Shown here: positions 7,633-16,764 of the stretch, piece by piece
How positions within the stretch are numbered: the stretch's first letter is position 1
Layout: each line of letters begins with the position of its first letter
Source: Hydrogenobacter thermophilus TK-6
Lineage (GTDB): Bacteria; Aquificota; Aquificia; Aquificales; Aquificaceae
DNA length: 64,000 bases
Reading direction: 5' to 3'
NCBI RefSeq assembly: GCF_000010785.1
Contig: NC_013799.1
Coordinates: 1,612,001 to 1,676,000, forward strand
Made by a program: the position numbers and the translations under genes
Notes under the pieces: generated by a model
Told to the model about the DNA's origin: nothing
Database searches by the model: none
Seen by the model: only the letters and a program-made list of their open reading frames with translations

Positions 7633-8139
7633 ATGAACAGGAGAAGCTTCTTTAAAGCGCTGACTTTGCTGGGTTCTATGCCTGTGCTGAGCAGAGTAGT
7701 TAGCGCTGCACCTGTTAAAGTGAGTCTCAGCGATATAAAAAAGGAAACACCTGTAGCGGTTGTTTACCACTGCGATTTTCCTCAGGAGGCGCGCTTTAAG
7801 ACTATGCTCACCAACATAGGAAATCACCTTTCTGTATACGATAACGATCCCTTTAAGATAAAGATAGTAGTTGTAGCTCACGGTCCTGGGGTAAAGTTCT
7901 TCATGAAAGACCTTTCGGGAAGCCCGTGGGAGAACGAGCCTATAAATATCTCCGAGCTGGAAAGGAGAGAAAAAGACCTCACTTTGTACGGCGTTGAGTA
8001 CTACATATGCAACATAACCTTGAACAGGCTGAGGTTAGACCCCAATAAGCTCCACGACTTTACCAAGATAGTACCCTCTGGCGTGGGTGCCATAGGAGAC
8101 CTTCAGTCAAAAGGTTTTGGCTACATAAAAGTTCAGTAA
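7633..8139 (+). CDS. exported DsrE-like protein
   Basis: This is a 168-residue protein that I start at MNRRSFFKAL because of an AAGGAGGTGG site just upstream. The frame extends further 5' from a TTG at 7498, but that stretch looks non-family. The N-terminus (NRRSFFKALTLLG, then Ala-rich residues) resembles a Tat-type signal without a fully canonical twin-arginine core. The mature part has the DsrE/DsrF-like fold signature KIVVVAHGPGVKFFM and ends in repeated short strands. Cytoplasmic DsrE relatives carry sulfur as persulfides. Exported versions exist but their role is unclear. It shares a transcription unit with the porin 12 bases downstream. Confidence 0.72.
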   Translation: MNRRSFFKALTLLGSMPVLSRVVSAAPVKVSLSDIKKETPVAVVYHCDFPQEARFKTMLTNIGNHLSVYDNDPFKIKIVVVAHGPGVKFFMKDLSGSPWENEPINISELERREKDLTLYGVEYYICNITLNRLRLDPNKLHDFTKIVPSGVGAIGDLQSKGFGYIKVQ

Positions 8140-8151
8140 AGGAGGGAATGC

Positions 8152-9741
8152 ATGCGAAAAGGGATGCTACTAGGCTCTGGCTTTTTAGCTCTGTCTTTGC
8201 TCTCACCAGAGGTGGCACACGCCATAAGACTCTCGGGTCCTGCGGAGGAGCAGTACCTTGACATTAACTTCCTTATGCAGTTGTGGTTCAGACATCAGGA
8301 CATAAGCTCTCAAAACAGGCCCAACTTCGTAAACGCCAGCGACAGGGACGATGTGTTCTTCAGAAGGATAAGGCTCAGGTTTTTTGGAAGCGCTTCATCA
8401 TGGTTTAAGTTCAATCTGGTTCTGAGGGACAACGACTTTGGCAGAGACCCTTACGATGCACCTTTTGGTGGACAGCCAACACACGCAAAGAGGCAGAGCA
8501 ACAGAAACACAGGATACATACACGAGTTTGACGCAATTCTTGCTCCCAGCGCCATGGTGGATACAAAAGGTTTAACCATAGACCTGCATCTGGGATACCC
8601 AAGAGTACCTTTGGGGAGGGAGCAGTTTCAGAGAGCTTACGACAACATGGACCTGGACAGGACTAACGCCACCTTAAGGTGGACACACTTAGCTATAGGA
8701 GATGTAACGGGAAGGGCTTTTGGTGGCTATGCTCACATAAGGGGTTCTAACAAAGGAACTGGGTACTCCAAGATAACCCTTGATGGTTTTGTGGGTGTGT
8801 TTGGAGGCTTTAAGAATGTGAAAAACCCCTGGGATGAATCTGTGGTGGGAGTTGGCAGTTCTACGCCTCTCTGCGGATACACTTCACCCAATCCTGCCAT
8901 AGCTACCTGCCTCTCTAAGGCAAGGGGGAACGCTTCCAACAACTTCCTGTACACCTTCAGGGGAACCATCCAGCTGGGTGAGCCAGAAGGTAAACCCGTA
9001 ATATACAACTGGCTCTATAGGGACACGTACATAGGTAAAAGAAAGGGTATTACCATAGGAGTATCTTATGCCTTCCAGAACAAGATAAACCAGCACATCA
9101 TCACAGATACTCAGGGTATATCACCGGGGTTTCTTGGCAGTGGTGCGCCCTTTAACGGTGCTGGAACTGTGAATGTGAGAATTCCCTACATGCTACTTCC
9201 CAACCCTATAGGTGTGAACAGCACAGCGGTAGCAAACCAGCTTCTGGACAACAAGGTGGATATGAAGTTTTACGGTGTTGACTTGGCATGGCATCATGGA
9301 CCTTTATCCTTTGTGGCTGAAGCGGGTCAGGTGAAGTTTAACAACCTCCTGCTTGTTGACGGCGCCAACAATCTCTATCCGGGAAGGAGTATAAAGAATG
9401 ACTTCTGGCTTGCCAAGGTGGGATATGTAATAAATCCCAAGTCTGTGCACAAGTTTGAGCCTTATGTGAGCTACTCGGAGTACAAGCCACAGATAGTGAT
9501 GGTAGGCACCGGCGCCAACGCAAGGCTTTACGGGGATGCTACGGATTTTGTGGGTGCTAATCAGCTGACGGCTGGTCAAGACAGGTCAAGCCTTGGCAAA
9601 GTAAAACAGATAGGTATAGGAGTCAATTACTACTATAAGAGTGAAAACTTCAGATGGACCATAGAGTACACCAAGTTTGATGAGCAGAGGAACAAGATTA
9701 ACAACGATGCGCTGACGGTACAGTTTCAGTGGATCTTTTAA
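8152..9741 (+). CDS. outer-membrane porin (OprP/OprO-like beta-barrel)
   Basis: This is a 529-residue protein with a cleavable Sec signal (MRKGMLLGSGFLALSLLSPEVAHA). Many alternating amphipathic strands follow, and it ends in a terminal aromatic (VQFQWIF) as recognised by the BAM machinery. The early segment DDVFFRRIRLRFFGSASSWFKFNL resembles phosphate-selective-type porins, in which the channel lining is rich in Arg/Lys. An AAAGGAGGGA site precedes the ATG. It follows the DsrE-like gene and converges on the Ppx/GppA gene 14 bases away. Solute specificity cannot be told; an anion such as phosphate, arsenate or a sulfur oxyanion would fit the context. Confidence 0.78.
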   Translation: MRKGMLLGSGFLALSLLSPEVAHAIRLSGPAEEQYLDINFLMQLWFRHQDISSQNRPNFVNASDRDDVFFRRIRLRFFGSASSWFKFNLVLRDNDFGRDPYDAPFGGQPTHAKRQSNRNTGYIHEFDAILAPSAMVDTKGLTIDLHLGYPRVPLGREQFQRAYDNMDLDRTNATLRWTHLAIGDVTGRAFGGYAHIRGSNKGTGYSKITLDGFVGVFGGFKNVKNPWDESVVGVGSSTPLCGYTSPNPAIATCLSKARGNASNNFLYTFRGTIQLGEPEGKPVIYNWLYRDTYIGKRKGITIGVSYAFQNKINQHIITDTQGISPGFLGSGAPFNGAGTVNVRIPYMLLPNPIGVNSTAVANQLLDNKVDMKFYGVDLAWHHGPLSFVAEAGQVKFNNLLLVDGANNLYPGRSIKNDFWLAKVGYVINPKSVHKFEPYVSYSEYKPQIVMVGTGANARLYGDATDFVGANQLTAGQDRSSLGKVKQIGIGVNYYYKSENFRWTIEYTKFDEQRNKINNDALTVQFQWIF

Positions 9742-9755
9742 ATGCTGTCAAGCCC

Positions 9756-10682
9756 CTACTCACCTCCCTTTTCTTCCTTTTTTCTTTTTAGATACTCGCT
9801 CACTATTATGCCTTCCTTTAGTCCCCAGTCGCTTACCAGTATTTCCTTCTTGCCAAAGATTACCATGGTTCTGTAGAATATGAGTATCCCCGGAATTATC
9901 ACCTTAGCCCTTTTGGGTTCTATCTGAGGGAAACTCTTTATCCTCTGCTCTTCCTTCATACTGCTTAGAGTCTCAAGCCAAAACATAACGCTGTCAAGGC
10001 TTAAGGTCCTTCCGTGTACTGCGCTGGGGTCATAGGGAAACACTCCGTACTCAAGAGCTGCCAGCGTGGTTATGGTGCCTCCCAACCCTACAAGGATATC
10101 GCACTCATCCTTTATCCTGAGCATCTCCTCATCAAGGAAGTTTTTAAGAGATTCAAGCTCGTAAACAAGAGGAGGGTCGTTATGCAAAAACTCCTCCGTA
10201 AGATTTACAATGCCAAAGGGTAAGGAGACTATCCTGTCCGGGTTAAAACCTCTGCCACAGGCATACTCTGTGGAACCTCCACCCTGGTCCACTATGCAAA
10301 ACCTGCCCTCTGGCTTTAAAGAGTATGCCACCGCAAGGAAGGAGTACCTGCCCTCCTCCTGCGGAGTTATCACTCTTATGTCAAGTCCGGTGCGCTCTTT
10401 CACCATACCGAGAAAATCCTGCGCATTCTTGGCTTTCCTGAGAGCCTGCGTGCCTACCGCCACAACCGCGTCAGCCTTAAACTCCCTCACTCTTTTTAAA
10501 TACTCTTCCAGAACCCTTAGGGTTTCTTCCATTCTGTCTTTTTGAAGAAAGCCCGAATCCTTCAGTCCTGAGCTGAGGGATGTTATGTTGCCTTCCTGAT
10601 ATATGTGAGTGAGTCCGTTTTCTATGTCCGCAATGCTAAGCCGGCAGGAGTAGGAGCCTATATCTATAACCGCTATTCTCAT
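9756..10682 (-). CDS. Ppx/GppA-family phosphatase
   Basis: This 308-residue protein of the ASKHA fold covers only the two-lobed catalytic core; the C-terminal HD-like extension of E. coli Ppx is absent. Phosphate-binding loops are visible: DIGSYSCRL (residues 6-14), DQGGGSTEYA near 137 and LGGTITTLAAL near 205. The family hydrolyses polyphosphate or converts pppGpp to ppGpp, and short forms often do both. It is the last gene of a run from nuoI and overlaps the upstream hydrolase gene by four bases (ATGA). Confidence 0.85.
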   Translation of the reverse strand: MRIAVIDIGSYSCRLSIADIENGLTHIYQEGNITSLSSGLKDSGFLQKDRMEETLRVLEEYLKRVREFKADAVVAVGTQALRKAKNAQDFLGMVKERTGLDIRVITPQEEGRYSFLAVAYSLKPEGRFCIVDQGGGSTEYACGRGFNPDRIVSLPFGIVNLTEEFLHNDPPLVYELESLKNFLDEEMLRIKDECDILVGLGGTITTLAALEYGVFPYDPSAVHGRTLSLDSVMFWLETLSSMKEEQRIKSFPQIEPKRAKVIIPGILIFYRTMVIFGKKEILVSDWGLKEGIIVSEYLKRKKEEKGGE

Positions 10683-11311
10683 AACAGACTTCTCAGATAA
10701 GGATTAAACACTCTCTCATGTCCTATGGTAGTCTCTTCGTAGTGTCCGCATATAACAAGAGTATCATCTGGTAGCTCTTTAAACACTCTTGCTAAGGATT
10801 TTTTGAGGTCCTCTAAGTTGCCTCCCGGTAGGTCCCACCTTCCCACACTTCCCTTAAAGAGAAGGTCCCCCGCTATCAAAACTCCGTGGTCTTTCATATA
10901 AAGACAGCAGAGTCCGGGTGTGTGTCCGGGTGTGTAAAGTACTTCTAAGCTGATGCTACCTACCTTTATCTCACTACCATCCTCCAAAAACTCATCAGGT
11001 TCAGGGCAGGGCAGAGCGCACCCAATTTGTTTTTCAAACCCGGGCCAGATGGGGTCGTTTATAAGGAAGAGGTCGCTCCTGTGCATGTAGAAAGGTACTC
11101 TGTACTTTTCTTTCAAGGTCTTTACCTGTCCCACATGGTCTATATGTCCGTGGGTGCAGATGATGGCTTGCAGCTCAAAACCATCCATAGCTTCCTCTAT
11201 CCTCTCCGCGTCCGCACCTGGGTCTATAACCACCGCTTTCCCCTCCTCCTCGTCAAGTATAACTGAGCAGTTGACAGACAGGATTCCCACAGGGATCACC
11301 TTGAGCATCAT
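10679..11311 (-). CDS. metallo-beta-lactamase-fold hydrolase (glyoxalase II-like)
   Basis: This 210-residue MBL-fold protein has the zinc motif THGHIDHVG (around residues 53-61), a second metal His in YTPGHTPGLC and the bridging Asp in IAGDLLF. The C-terminal CGHYEETTIGHE resembles the GloB-like hydroxyacylglutathione hydrolases found in many thermophiles. Candidate substrates are glutathione thioesters or other small thioesters; the true one is unknown. It overlaps nuoN by four bases upstream and the ppx gene by four downstream, so it is translated as part of the nuo transcript. Confidence 0.83.
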   Translation of the reverse strand: MMLKVIPVGILSVNCSVILDEEEGKAVVIDPGADAERIEEAMDGFELQAIICTHGHIDHVGQVKTLKEKYRVPFYMHRSDLFLINDPIWPGFEKQIGCALPCPEPDEFLEDGSEIKVGSISLEVLYTPGHTPGLCCLYMKDHGVLIAGDLLFKGSVGRWDLPGGNLEDLKKSLARVFKELPDDTLVICGHYEETTIGHERVFNPYLRSLL

Positions 11312-12696
11312 AGCGCGTTAAAGATAAGGTCGTAAAGCACACTTGGGAAAATGCCAAAAAGCACCACCAAAACTGCGCACAGCATTATAACAAAAGCTTC
11401 ACCTGCGGATAGCTTAACCTTTTGCCACCTTCTCTCTTCGCCTTCTAAAAACATGTAAACTATCACCTTAAGGTAGTATCCCGCAGATATTATACTTGCC
11501 ACCACAAAGAGAAGCGCTAAAGGCAAGAGCCCCACCTTGGCAAGACCGGCAAATATGCCCAGCTTACCTATGAATAGAGCCATAGGGGGTATGCCAATGA
11601 GAGCAAAGAGAAATAAAGATAAGACCACAGCCGGAAGGGTATCGTGTCTTCCCAGTCCTCTGTAGTCCATAAAGTGATGGGTAAAGCTCTCTCTCTTTTC
11701 AAGGACTGCAAGAACTATAAAGGAGCCTAAGGTGGCAAAGGCGTAAACGGAAAGGTAAAAGAGCATGGCGGAAGAGAGAATTTTGTCCCACACCACTATG
11801 CCCAACAGAAAGTATCCTGCGTGCGCTATGGAAGAGTATGCTAAAAGTCTCTTTACAGATTTTTGAGCGTAAGCCACAAAACTGGCATAAAACATGGAAA
11901 GGATTGAGAGCAGTGCCACCAAAAGCATCCACTCCTTGACCTGAGAAAAGAGAGCAGACATTTTTACAAGTAGGAAGTATAGAGCTATCTTGGGTGCGGT
12001 GGATATGTAAGCGGTTATGGGAGTAGGAGCTCCTTCGTAAGCGTCAGGCGTCCAGAAATGGAAAGGTACAGCGGACACCTTGAGAGCAAGAGCTGACAGT
12101 ATCAGGAACATTCCCAGAAGAAATAGCGTGTTGCTATCAGAGTATGGTTTTAAAAAGAGGCTCCCTACAGAAGCATAGTAAAAAGCACTTCCAAGAGCTA
12201 GCGTAGCAGTCCCGGTGCTCCCCATCACCAAATACTTGTAAGCTCCCTCCTTTGAAGGATAATCCCGTCTGAAGTTTCCTATTAGCACATACATGGTTAT
12301 GGAAGAAAGCTCAAGAGCAAGAAAGAGCAGAGCCAAGTTGGAGGAAGATAGAAGTATGGAAAGCCCTAAGGAAGATGTAAGAACAAGATACGAAAGCTCT
12401 CCGTAGTCTGCCTCTTTTTTAAGGAAGTAATCGTAGGATGCCAGCAAGCTGAGAGAAGTAATAGCATACAAAAGCCCTTTACCTATCAAATTGTGGGTAT
12501 CAACATAGAAAACATCCAAGAGAGTTTTGGAGGGAACATGCACAAAGAACAAAGAAAGCAGTGCAAAGAGCGGTACAAGTCCTGCAAGTAAAGTCAAAAA
12601 CTTATAATACTTCCTGCTCAGAAAAAGCTCAAGTAAAAAAACTAAAAGGATACCTAAGGATAGCATAAGTTCAGGAAGAAGAGCATTCCAACTCAC
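11308..12696 (-). CDS. nuoN: NADH-quinone oxidoreductase subunit N
   Basis: NuoN is one of the three antiporter-like proton-pumping subunits in the membrane arm of complex I. The 462 residues give about 14 hydrophobic spans. Typical motifs are the conserved Glu in ALELSSITMYVLIG (helix 5), the Lys-bearing ALKVSAVPFHFWTPDAYEGAP and KRLLAYSSIAHAGY. It is the last nuo gene of this operon, two bases after nuoM, and overlaps the following MBL gene by four bases. Confidence 0.95.
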   Translation of the reverse strand: MSWNALLPELMLSLGILLVFLLELFLSRKYYKFLTLLAGLVPLFALLSLFFVHVPSKTLLDVFYVDTHNLIGKGLLYAITSLSLLASYDYFLKKEADYGELSYLVLTSSLGLSILLSSSNLALLFLALELSSITMYVLIGNFRRDYPSKEGAYKYLVMGSTGTATLALGSAFYYASVGSLFLKPYSDSNTLFLLGMFLILSALALKVSAVPFHFWTPDAYEGAPTPITAYISTAPKIALYFLLVKMSALFSQVKEWMLLVALLSILSMFYASFVAYAQKSVKRLLAYSSIAHAGYFLLGIVVWDKILSSAMLFYLSVYAFATLGSFIVLAVLEKRESFTHHFMDYRGLGRHDTLPAVVLSLFLFALIGIPPMALFIGKLGIFAGLAKVGLLPLALLFVVASIISAGYYLKVIVYMFLEGEERRWQKVKLSAGEAFVIMLCAVLVVLFGIFPSVLYDLIFNAL

Positions 12697-12698
12697 CT

Positions 12699-14165
12699 TT
12701 AGCCTCCCAACACATATCTGGAAGTTTGCTCAACTATCCTTACAAAGGGCAGTGGATAAAGTCCCAGCAGAAAGGCAGATGCCAGTATGAGCAGAAAAGG
12801 TAGAAAGTGATGCGTTTCTATGTCTTTGAGATGTTTCCACTTCTCAAGCCTCTGCTCGGGAACCGTTTCCTCCTCAAAGATGACTTTCTTGTACATGTAC
12901 AGAAAGTATGCAGCGCTCAAAACCATACCTACACCTGCTATGAATGCCCAGATGGGATAGTTTTTAAAGGTGCCAAGAAAGACTAAAAACTCTGCTACAA
13001 AACCTGCAAGTCCGGGAAAGCCTATACCCGCAAGCCCGCTTATCATAAAGAGCACCGAGAGCTTTGGAAGGTATCTGGCGAGTCCCCCCAGGTCATCCAT
13101 ATGATAGCTGTGTATCCTATCATAGATAAACCCTGCTGACATAAAGAGAGCTGCAGAAGACAGCCCGTGAGCTATCATCATGTATATGGCACCATTTAAA
13201 GCATTCACATCCAAAGCAAAAGTGCCCAAGGTAACTATACCCATGTGGCTTATGGAGGAGTATGCTATAAGTCTCTTTATATGAGTTTGCGCTATTGCCA
13301 TCATAGCTGTGTATATGATAGCCACAAGACTTAAAAAGAATATAAGTGGAATGTAGTACTTGCTTGCCTCAGGAAAGAGAGGCAAAGAGTAGCGAACAAA
13401 TCCATATGTACCCATCTTGAGAAGTACAGCAGCCAGTATCACAGACCCTGCCGTGGGAGCTTCCACGTGAGCATCGGGAAGCCATGTGTGAACAGGCCAC
13501 ATGGGAATCTTTACCGCAAAACCTACACCAAAGAGAAGGAAAGCCAAAAGTTGCAACCAGATGGGATAACTTAAATTCTTGTGAAATAAATAATTAAAGG
13601 ATATCTGCCCTGTGGTTATGTAAGCGTAAGCTATGATGGAAGCAATACCCAAGAGCAGGAACATGCTACCAAAGAAGGTGTAAACAAAGAATTTGTTGGC
13701 AGCGTAAACCTTCCTTTCGTGTCCCCAAAGACCTATGATAAAGTACATGGGAATTAGCATACCCTCCCAGAAGATGTAAAAGAGAAAAAGGTCAAGTGCG
13801 GAAAAAACACCTAAACAGGCAGTCTCAAGCATCAAAAATAGTGCATGATACAGGTTAGGTCTATCCTCTATCTTCCAAGACCAGACAAAAGAGGCAAAGA
13901 ACATGAGAGCTGTCATAAGGATCAGGGAAATGCCCATACCATCAACACCTATATGGTAATAGATGCCAAGCGTAGGTATCCACTCGTATTTGGCCTCATA
14001 TTGAAAACCCGGCTTGTTCCAGTCAAAGCCAAGAAAGAGCATGAGGGCTATCAAAAGGACTATGCCAGAAGAGACTACGGAGATAATCTTGGAAAGTTTC
14101 TCCCTTCTTAAGACCAGTACCAGCAGAGCGGAGAAAAGAGGCAGAAATATAGCTACGCTTAGCAT
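12699..14165 (-). CDS. nuoM: NADH-quinone oxidoreductase subunit M
   Basis: This is an antiporter-like proton-translocating subunit of complex I, 488 residues with about 14 membrane helices. The helix-5 Glu is present in FYIFWEGMLIPMYFIIG. The helix-7/8 signature reads VGFAVKIPMWPVHTWLPDAH, with the broken-helix Lys. The motif KRLIAYSSISHMGI follows near residue 300. It lies between nuoL (4-base gap) and nuoN (2-base gap). Nothing in the sequence suggests the multiple-resistance antiporter relatives (MrpD) instead. Confidence 0.96.
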   Translation of the reverse strand: MLSVAIFLPLFSALLVLVLRREKLSKIISVVSSGIVLLIALMLFLGFDWNKPGFQYEAKYEWIPTLGIYYHIGVDGMGISLILMTALMFFASFVWSWKIEDRPNLYHALFLMLETACLGVFSALDLFLFYIFWEGMLIPMYFIIGLWGHERKVYAANKFFVYTFFGSMFLLLGIASIIAYAYITTGQISFNYLFHKNLSYPIWLQLLAFLLFGVGFAVKIPMWPVHTWLPDAHVEAPTAGSVILAAVLLKMGTYGFVRYSLPLFPEASKYYIPLIFFLSLVAIIYTAMMAIAQTHIKRLIAYSSISHMGIVTLGTFALDVNALNGAIYMMIAHGLSSAALFMSAGFIYDRIHSYHMDDLGGLARYLPKLSVLFMISGLAGIGFPGLAGFVAEFLVFLGTFKNYPIWAFIAGVGMVLSAAYFLYMYKKVIFEEETVPEQRLEKWKHLKDIETHHFLPFLLILASAFLLGLYPLPFVRIVEQTSRYVLGG

Positions 14166-14169
14166 CCCT

Positions 14170-15972
14170 TCACCTCCACAGAGTTATTAAGAGAAGGATG
14201 AGTGAAAAACCCACATACATGGCAAGAGTGTAGTAATTTATCTTACCATTTTGAAGGACTTTTAAAAAACCTCCCGTGGACTGTGCCACCTGATATGTTT
14301 TATTGACCACACCATCTATGACCTGCCTTTCAAATACCAAGTAAAAGCTCTTAGAAACCACAAGGTATCCGTATGCTATCAGTTTGTGGTAGAGCTTTTC
14401 GGTGTAAAACTGCTCCCTGAAGGTGTCCGCAATGGGTTTTAATGCTCTGTATGCTCTGCGGTGGTCTATTGCCCCCTTCACATACACTGCATACGCTATC
14501 CCTATACCTGTCAGCCCTATCAAAACCGAGCTTATGGCTATGCTAAGGTGAAGCTCACTCTTGCTTCCCATCACTCTCATGTACCAGCCTTCTATAAGCC
14601 CTGATACTACGGAAAGCACACTCAGTGCCACCATGGGTAGCACCATCACCTTCTCACTCTCGTGTGGCTTTTCCTCATACTCTCTCTTTGAGACAAACAT
14701 TACAAATCCTTCCCTGAAGATGTAGTAGGCTGTGAGTAGGCTTACAAAGCTTGCCAAAAGTCCCCATCCTGTACCTGCTTCGTATGCACTGCTTATTATC
14801 CTGTCTTTGCTGAAAAACCCAGAAAGGGGAAATATGCCAGAGAGTGCCAACGCTCCCACTATAAAGCTCCAGTAGGTGGCTGGCATGTACTTCTTTAGCC
14901 CTCCTACTTGGTATATGTCGTACACCTGGTGGTGAAAGGCGTGGATGACCGACCCTGCTGCCAAAAATAGCAGGGCTTTAAAAAAGGCGTGTGTGGTAAG
15001 GTGAAACATGGCTCCTGCTTTGTCTCCCAATCCCAGTGCCAGATACATAAGTCCCAGTTGGCTCATGGTGGAAAAGGCTATTATCTTCTTTATATCCGTA
15101 TGGGATGTGGCAGCCAAAGCTGCAAAGAGCGCAGTTATGCCCCCTATAAGCGCCACCACCTTGAGACTCTCGGGAGTTGCCTCAAACAGAGGATATAGCC
15201 TTGCCACCATATAAACGCCTGCTGCTACCATGGTGGCAGCGTGCAAAAGAGCAGAAACTGGCGTGGGACCTGCCATAGCGTTGGGAAGCCATGTGTGAAG
15301 AGGGAGCTGTCCAGACTTTCCAACAGCACCACCAAAGAGAAGAAGTGCGCAGACAGAAAGAAGAGCAGAAGGCACACTGCTCACCTTTCCAAATATGTCC
15401 AAAAGGGACAAAGACCCAAAAATATAGAAGGAAGAGATTATGCCAAAAATGAAGAGCCAATCACCCACTCTGTTCATGACAAAGGCTTCCAAGGAAGCAT
15501 CCGCAGCCTTCTTCTGAGTGTGGAAGTAACCAATAAGCAGGTAAGAGGCAAGACCAACACCCTCCCAGCCAAAGAAGATACCAAGCAGGTTGTCAGACAG
15601 AACTATAAGGAGCATGGCAAAGAGGAACAGAGACAGGTAAGCGTAGAACTTAAAAGTCCAGTGACCAAATAGGTTGTGCATGTATCCTATAGAGTAAACA
15701 AAGATGAGACAGGCCACAAGAGTGACCACAGCGCTGGTAATGGAAGAGAGAGCATCAAAGTAAAGACCAAAGGAGAGGAAGGGCAGAAAGTCATAGAGCT
15801 TGACGCTGAAGGGTGAAGAGATAGCCTTAGAGAGTATGGTAAGGGAGAGTACAAAAGAGAGCAAGCCTGCGCCTATGGTGATGAGTGCCGAAAGAAGGTC
15901 TCCCATGTATCTGCCCAAAAGACCCACCACCAAAAAGGCAAAGAGTGGCAAAAACAGCACCAGCGCTTCCAT
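14170..15972 (-). CDS. nuoL: NADH-quinone oxidoreductase subunit L
   Basis: This is the distal antiporter-like subunit of complex I, 600 residues. It has the core proton channel (FFGWEGVGLASYLLIG with the helix-5 Glu; GKSGQLPLHTWLPNAMAGPT; KKIIAFSTMSQLGL). A C-terminal extension of about 100 residues includes the predicted lateral helix and final anchor (NYYTLAMYVGFSLILLLITL), which distinguishes NuoL from NuoM and NuoN. It begins one base after nuoK ends. The VMNRVGDW motif near residue 165 is also characteristic. Confidence 0.96.
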   Translation of the reverse strand: MEALVLFLPLFAFLVVGLLGRYMGDLLSALITIGAGLLSFVLSLTILSKAISSPFSVKLYDFLPFLSFGLYFDALSSITSAVVTLVACLIFVYSIGYMHNLFGHWTFKFYAYLSLFLFAMLLIVLSDNLLGIFFGWEGVGLASYLLIGYFHTQKKAADASLEAFVMNRVGDWLFIFGIISSFYIFGSLSLLDIFGKVSSVPSALLSVCALLLFGGAVGKSGQLPLHTWLPNAMAGPTPVSALLHAATMVAAGVYMVARLYPLFEATPESLKVVALIGGITALFAALAATSHTDIKKIIAFSTMSQLGLMYLALGLGDKAGAMFHLTTHAFFKALLFLAAGSVIHAFHHQVYDIYQVGGLKKYMPATYWSFIVGALALSGIFPLSGFFSKDRIISSAYEAGTGWGLLASFVSLLTAYYIFREGFVMFVSKREYEEKPHESEKVMVLPMVALSVLSVVSGLIEGWYMRVMGSKSELHLSIAISSVLIGLTGIGIAYAVYVKGAIDHRRAYRALKPIADTFREQFYTEKLYHKLIAYGYLVVSKSFYLVFERQVIDGVVNKTYQVAQSTGGFLKVLQNGKINYYTLAMYVGFSLILLLITLWR

Positions 15973-15973
15973 G

Positions 15974-16276
15974 CTAATCCCTCAGATGAACTGTTTCTGA
16001 AGACCCTTCGTATCCTCTGAGCCTAAATATTGAAACTATTATGCCTAAACCCACTGCCACCTCAGCAGCAGCCACTGTGAGTATAAAAAGAGCAAAAACC
16101 TGACCGTCTGTCCCGCCCAGCATTTTGTCTATACTCACAAAGGCAAGGTTTATACCATTAAGCATAAGCTCCGTACTGACAAGTATAGTAATCAAGTTTT
16201 TGCGTATTAATATACCAAAGAAACCCAAAAGGAAGAGAAACAAGCTCAAAATAAGGTAAAACTTTTCAACGCTCAC
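15974..16276 (-). CDS. nuoK: NADH-quinone oxidoreductase subunit K
   Basis: This 100-residue protein has three membrane helices, the canonical size. Conserved membrane glutamates involved in proton transfer are visible in VSTELMLNGINLAF and TVAAAEVAVGLGIIV. It overlaps nuoJ by four bases (ATGA) and is followed by nuoL after one base. The order nuoIJKLMN is the usual one for the second half of a bacterial complex I operon. Confidence 0.95.
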   Translation of the reverse strand: MSVEKFYLILSLFLFLLGFFGILIRKNLITILVSTELMLNGINLAFVSIDKMLGGTDGQVFALFILTVAAAEVAVGLGIIVSIFRLRGYEGSSETVHLRD

Positions 16277-16764
16277 TCCTCTTTCCTCCCAAGAAGTATA
16301 GCTCCTATCATAGCAACCAAAAGTATAACAGAAGCCACTTCAAAAGGAAAGAGGTAAGATGTAAACAGATTTTTCCCAACATCTCTTACATTATCACCGC
16401 TAATAACATTCAAAGGCTGGGCAAACTTTCCCTTTAGTACCATATAAGACATTAGTAAAAACGAGATTAGAAAAAACGGTGCTCCCCAAAAAAGCTCCTG
16501 TTTATATATACCTTCAAATCTCTTAACTTTTTCCCAAGGGATAACAGTTATTACCAATACATAGAAGACAACGATGGCAACCGCGTATATGATGAGCTGA
16601 AGCCCTGCCAGAAGCTCTGCTTTCATCTGGAGAAATATACCTGCCATGGCAAGTATAACCGAAAGGAAAGCCAATATAACATGAACAGGATTTTTCATAA
16701 AGATGGTACAGAGTGCAGATAACACAAGCCAAAGAGAGAGAAGAGCGGTGATTACCCACTCCAC
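16273..16764 (-). CDS. nuoJ: NADH-quinone oxidoreductase subunit J
   Basis: This 163-residue membrane protein has five hydrophobic segments. The best-conserved stretch of the family, AGLQLIIYAVAIVVFYVLVI with the flexible helix 3, is present near residue 55. It overlaps nuoI by 13 bases at its start and nuoK by four at its end, consistent with tight translational coupling. NuoJ helps couple quinone reduction to movement in the proton channel. Confidence 0.94.
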   Translation of the reverse strand: MEWVITALLSLWLVLSALCTIFMKNPVHVILAFLSVILAMAGIFLQMKAELLAGLQLIIYAVAIVVFYVLVITVIPWEKVKRFEGIYKQELFWGAPFFLISFLLMSYMVLKGKFAQPLNVISGDNVRDVGKNLFTSYLFPFEVASVILLVAMIGAILLGRKEE

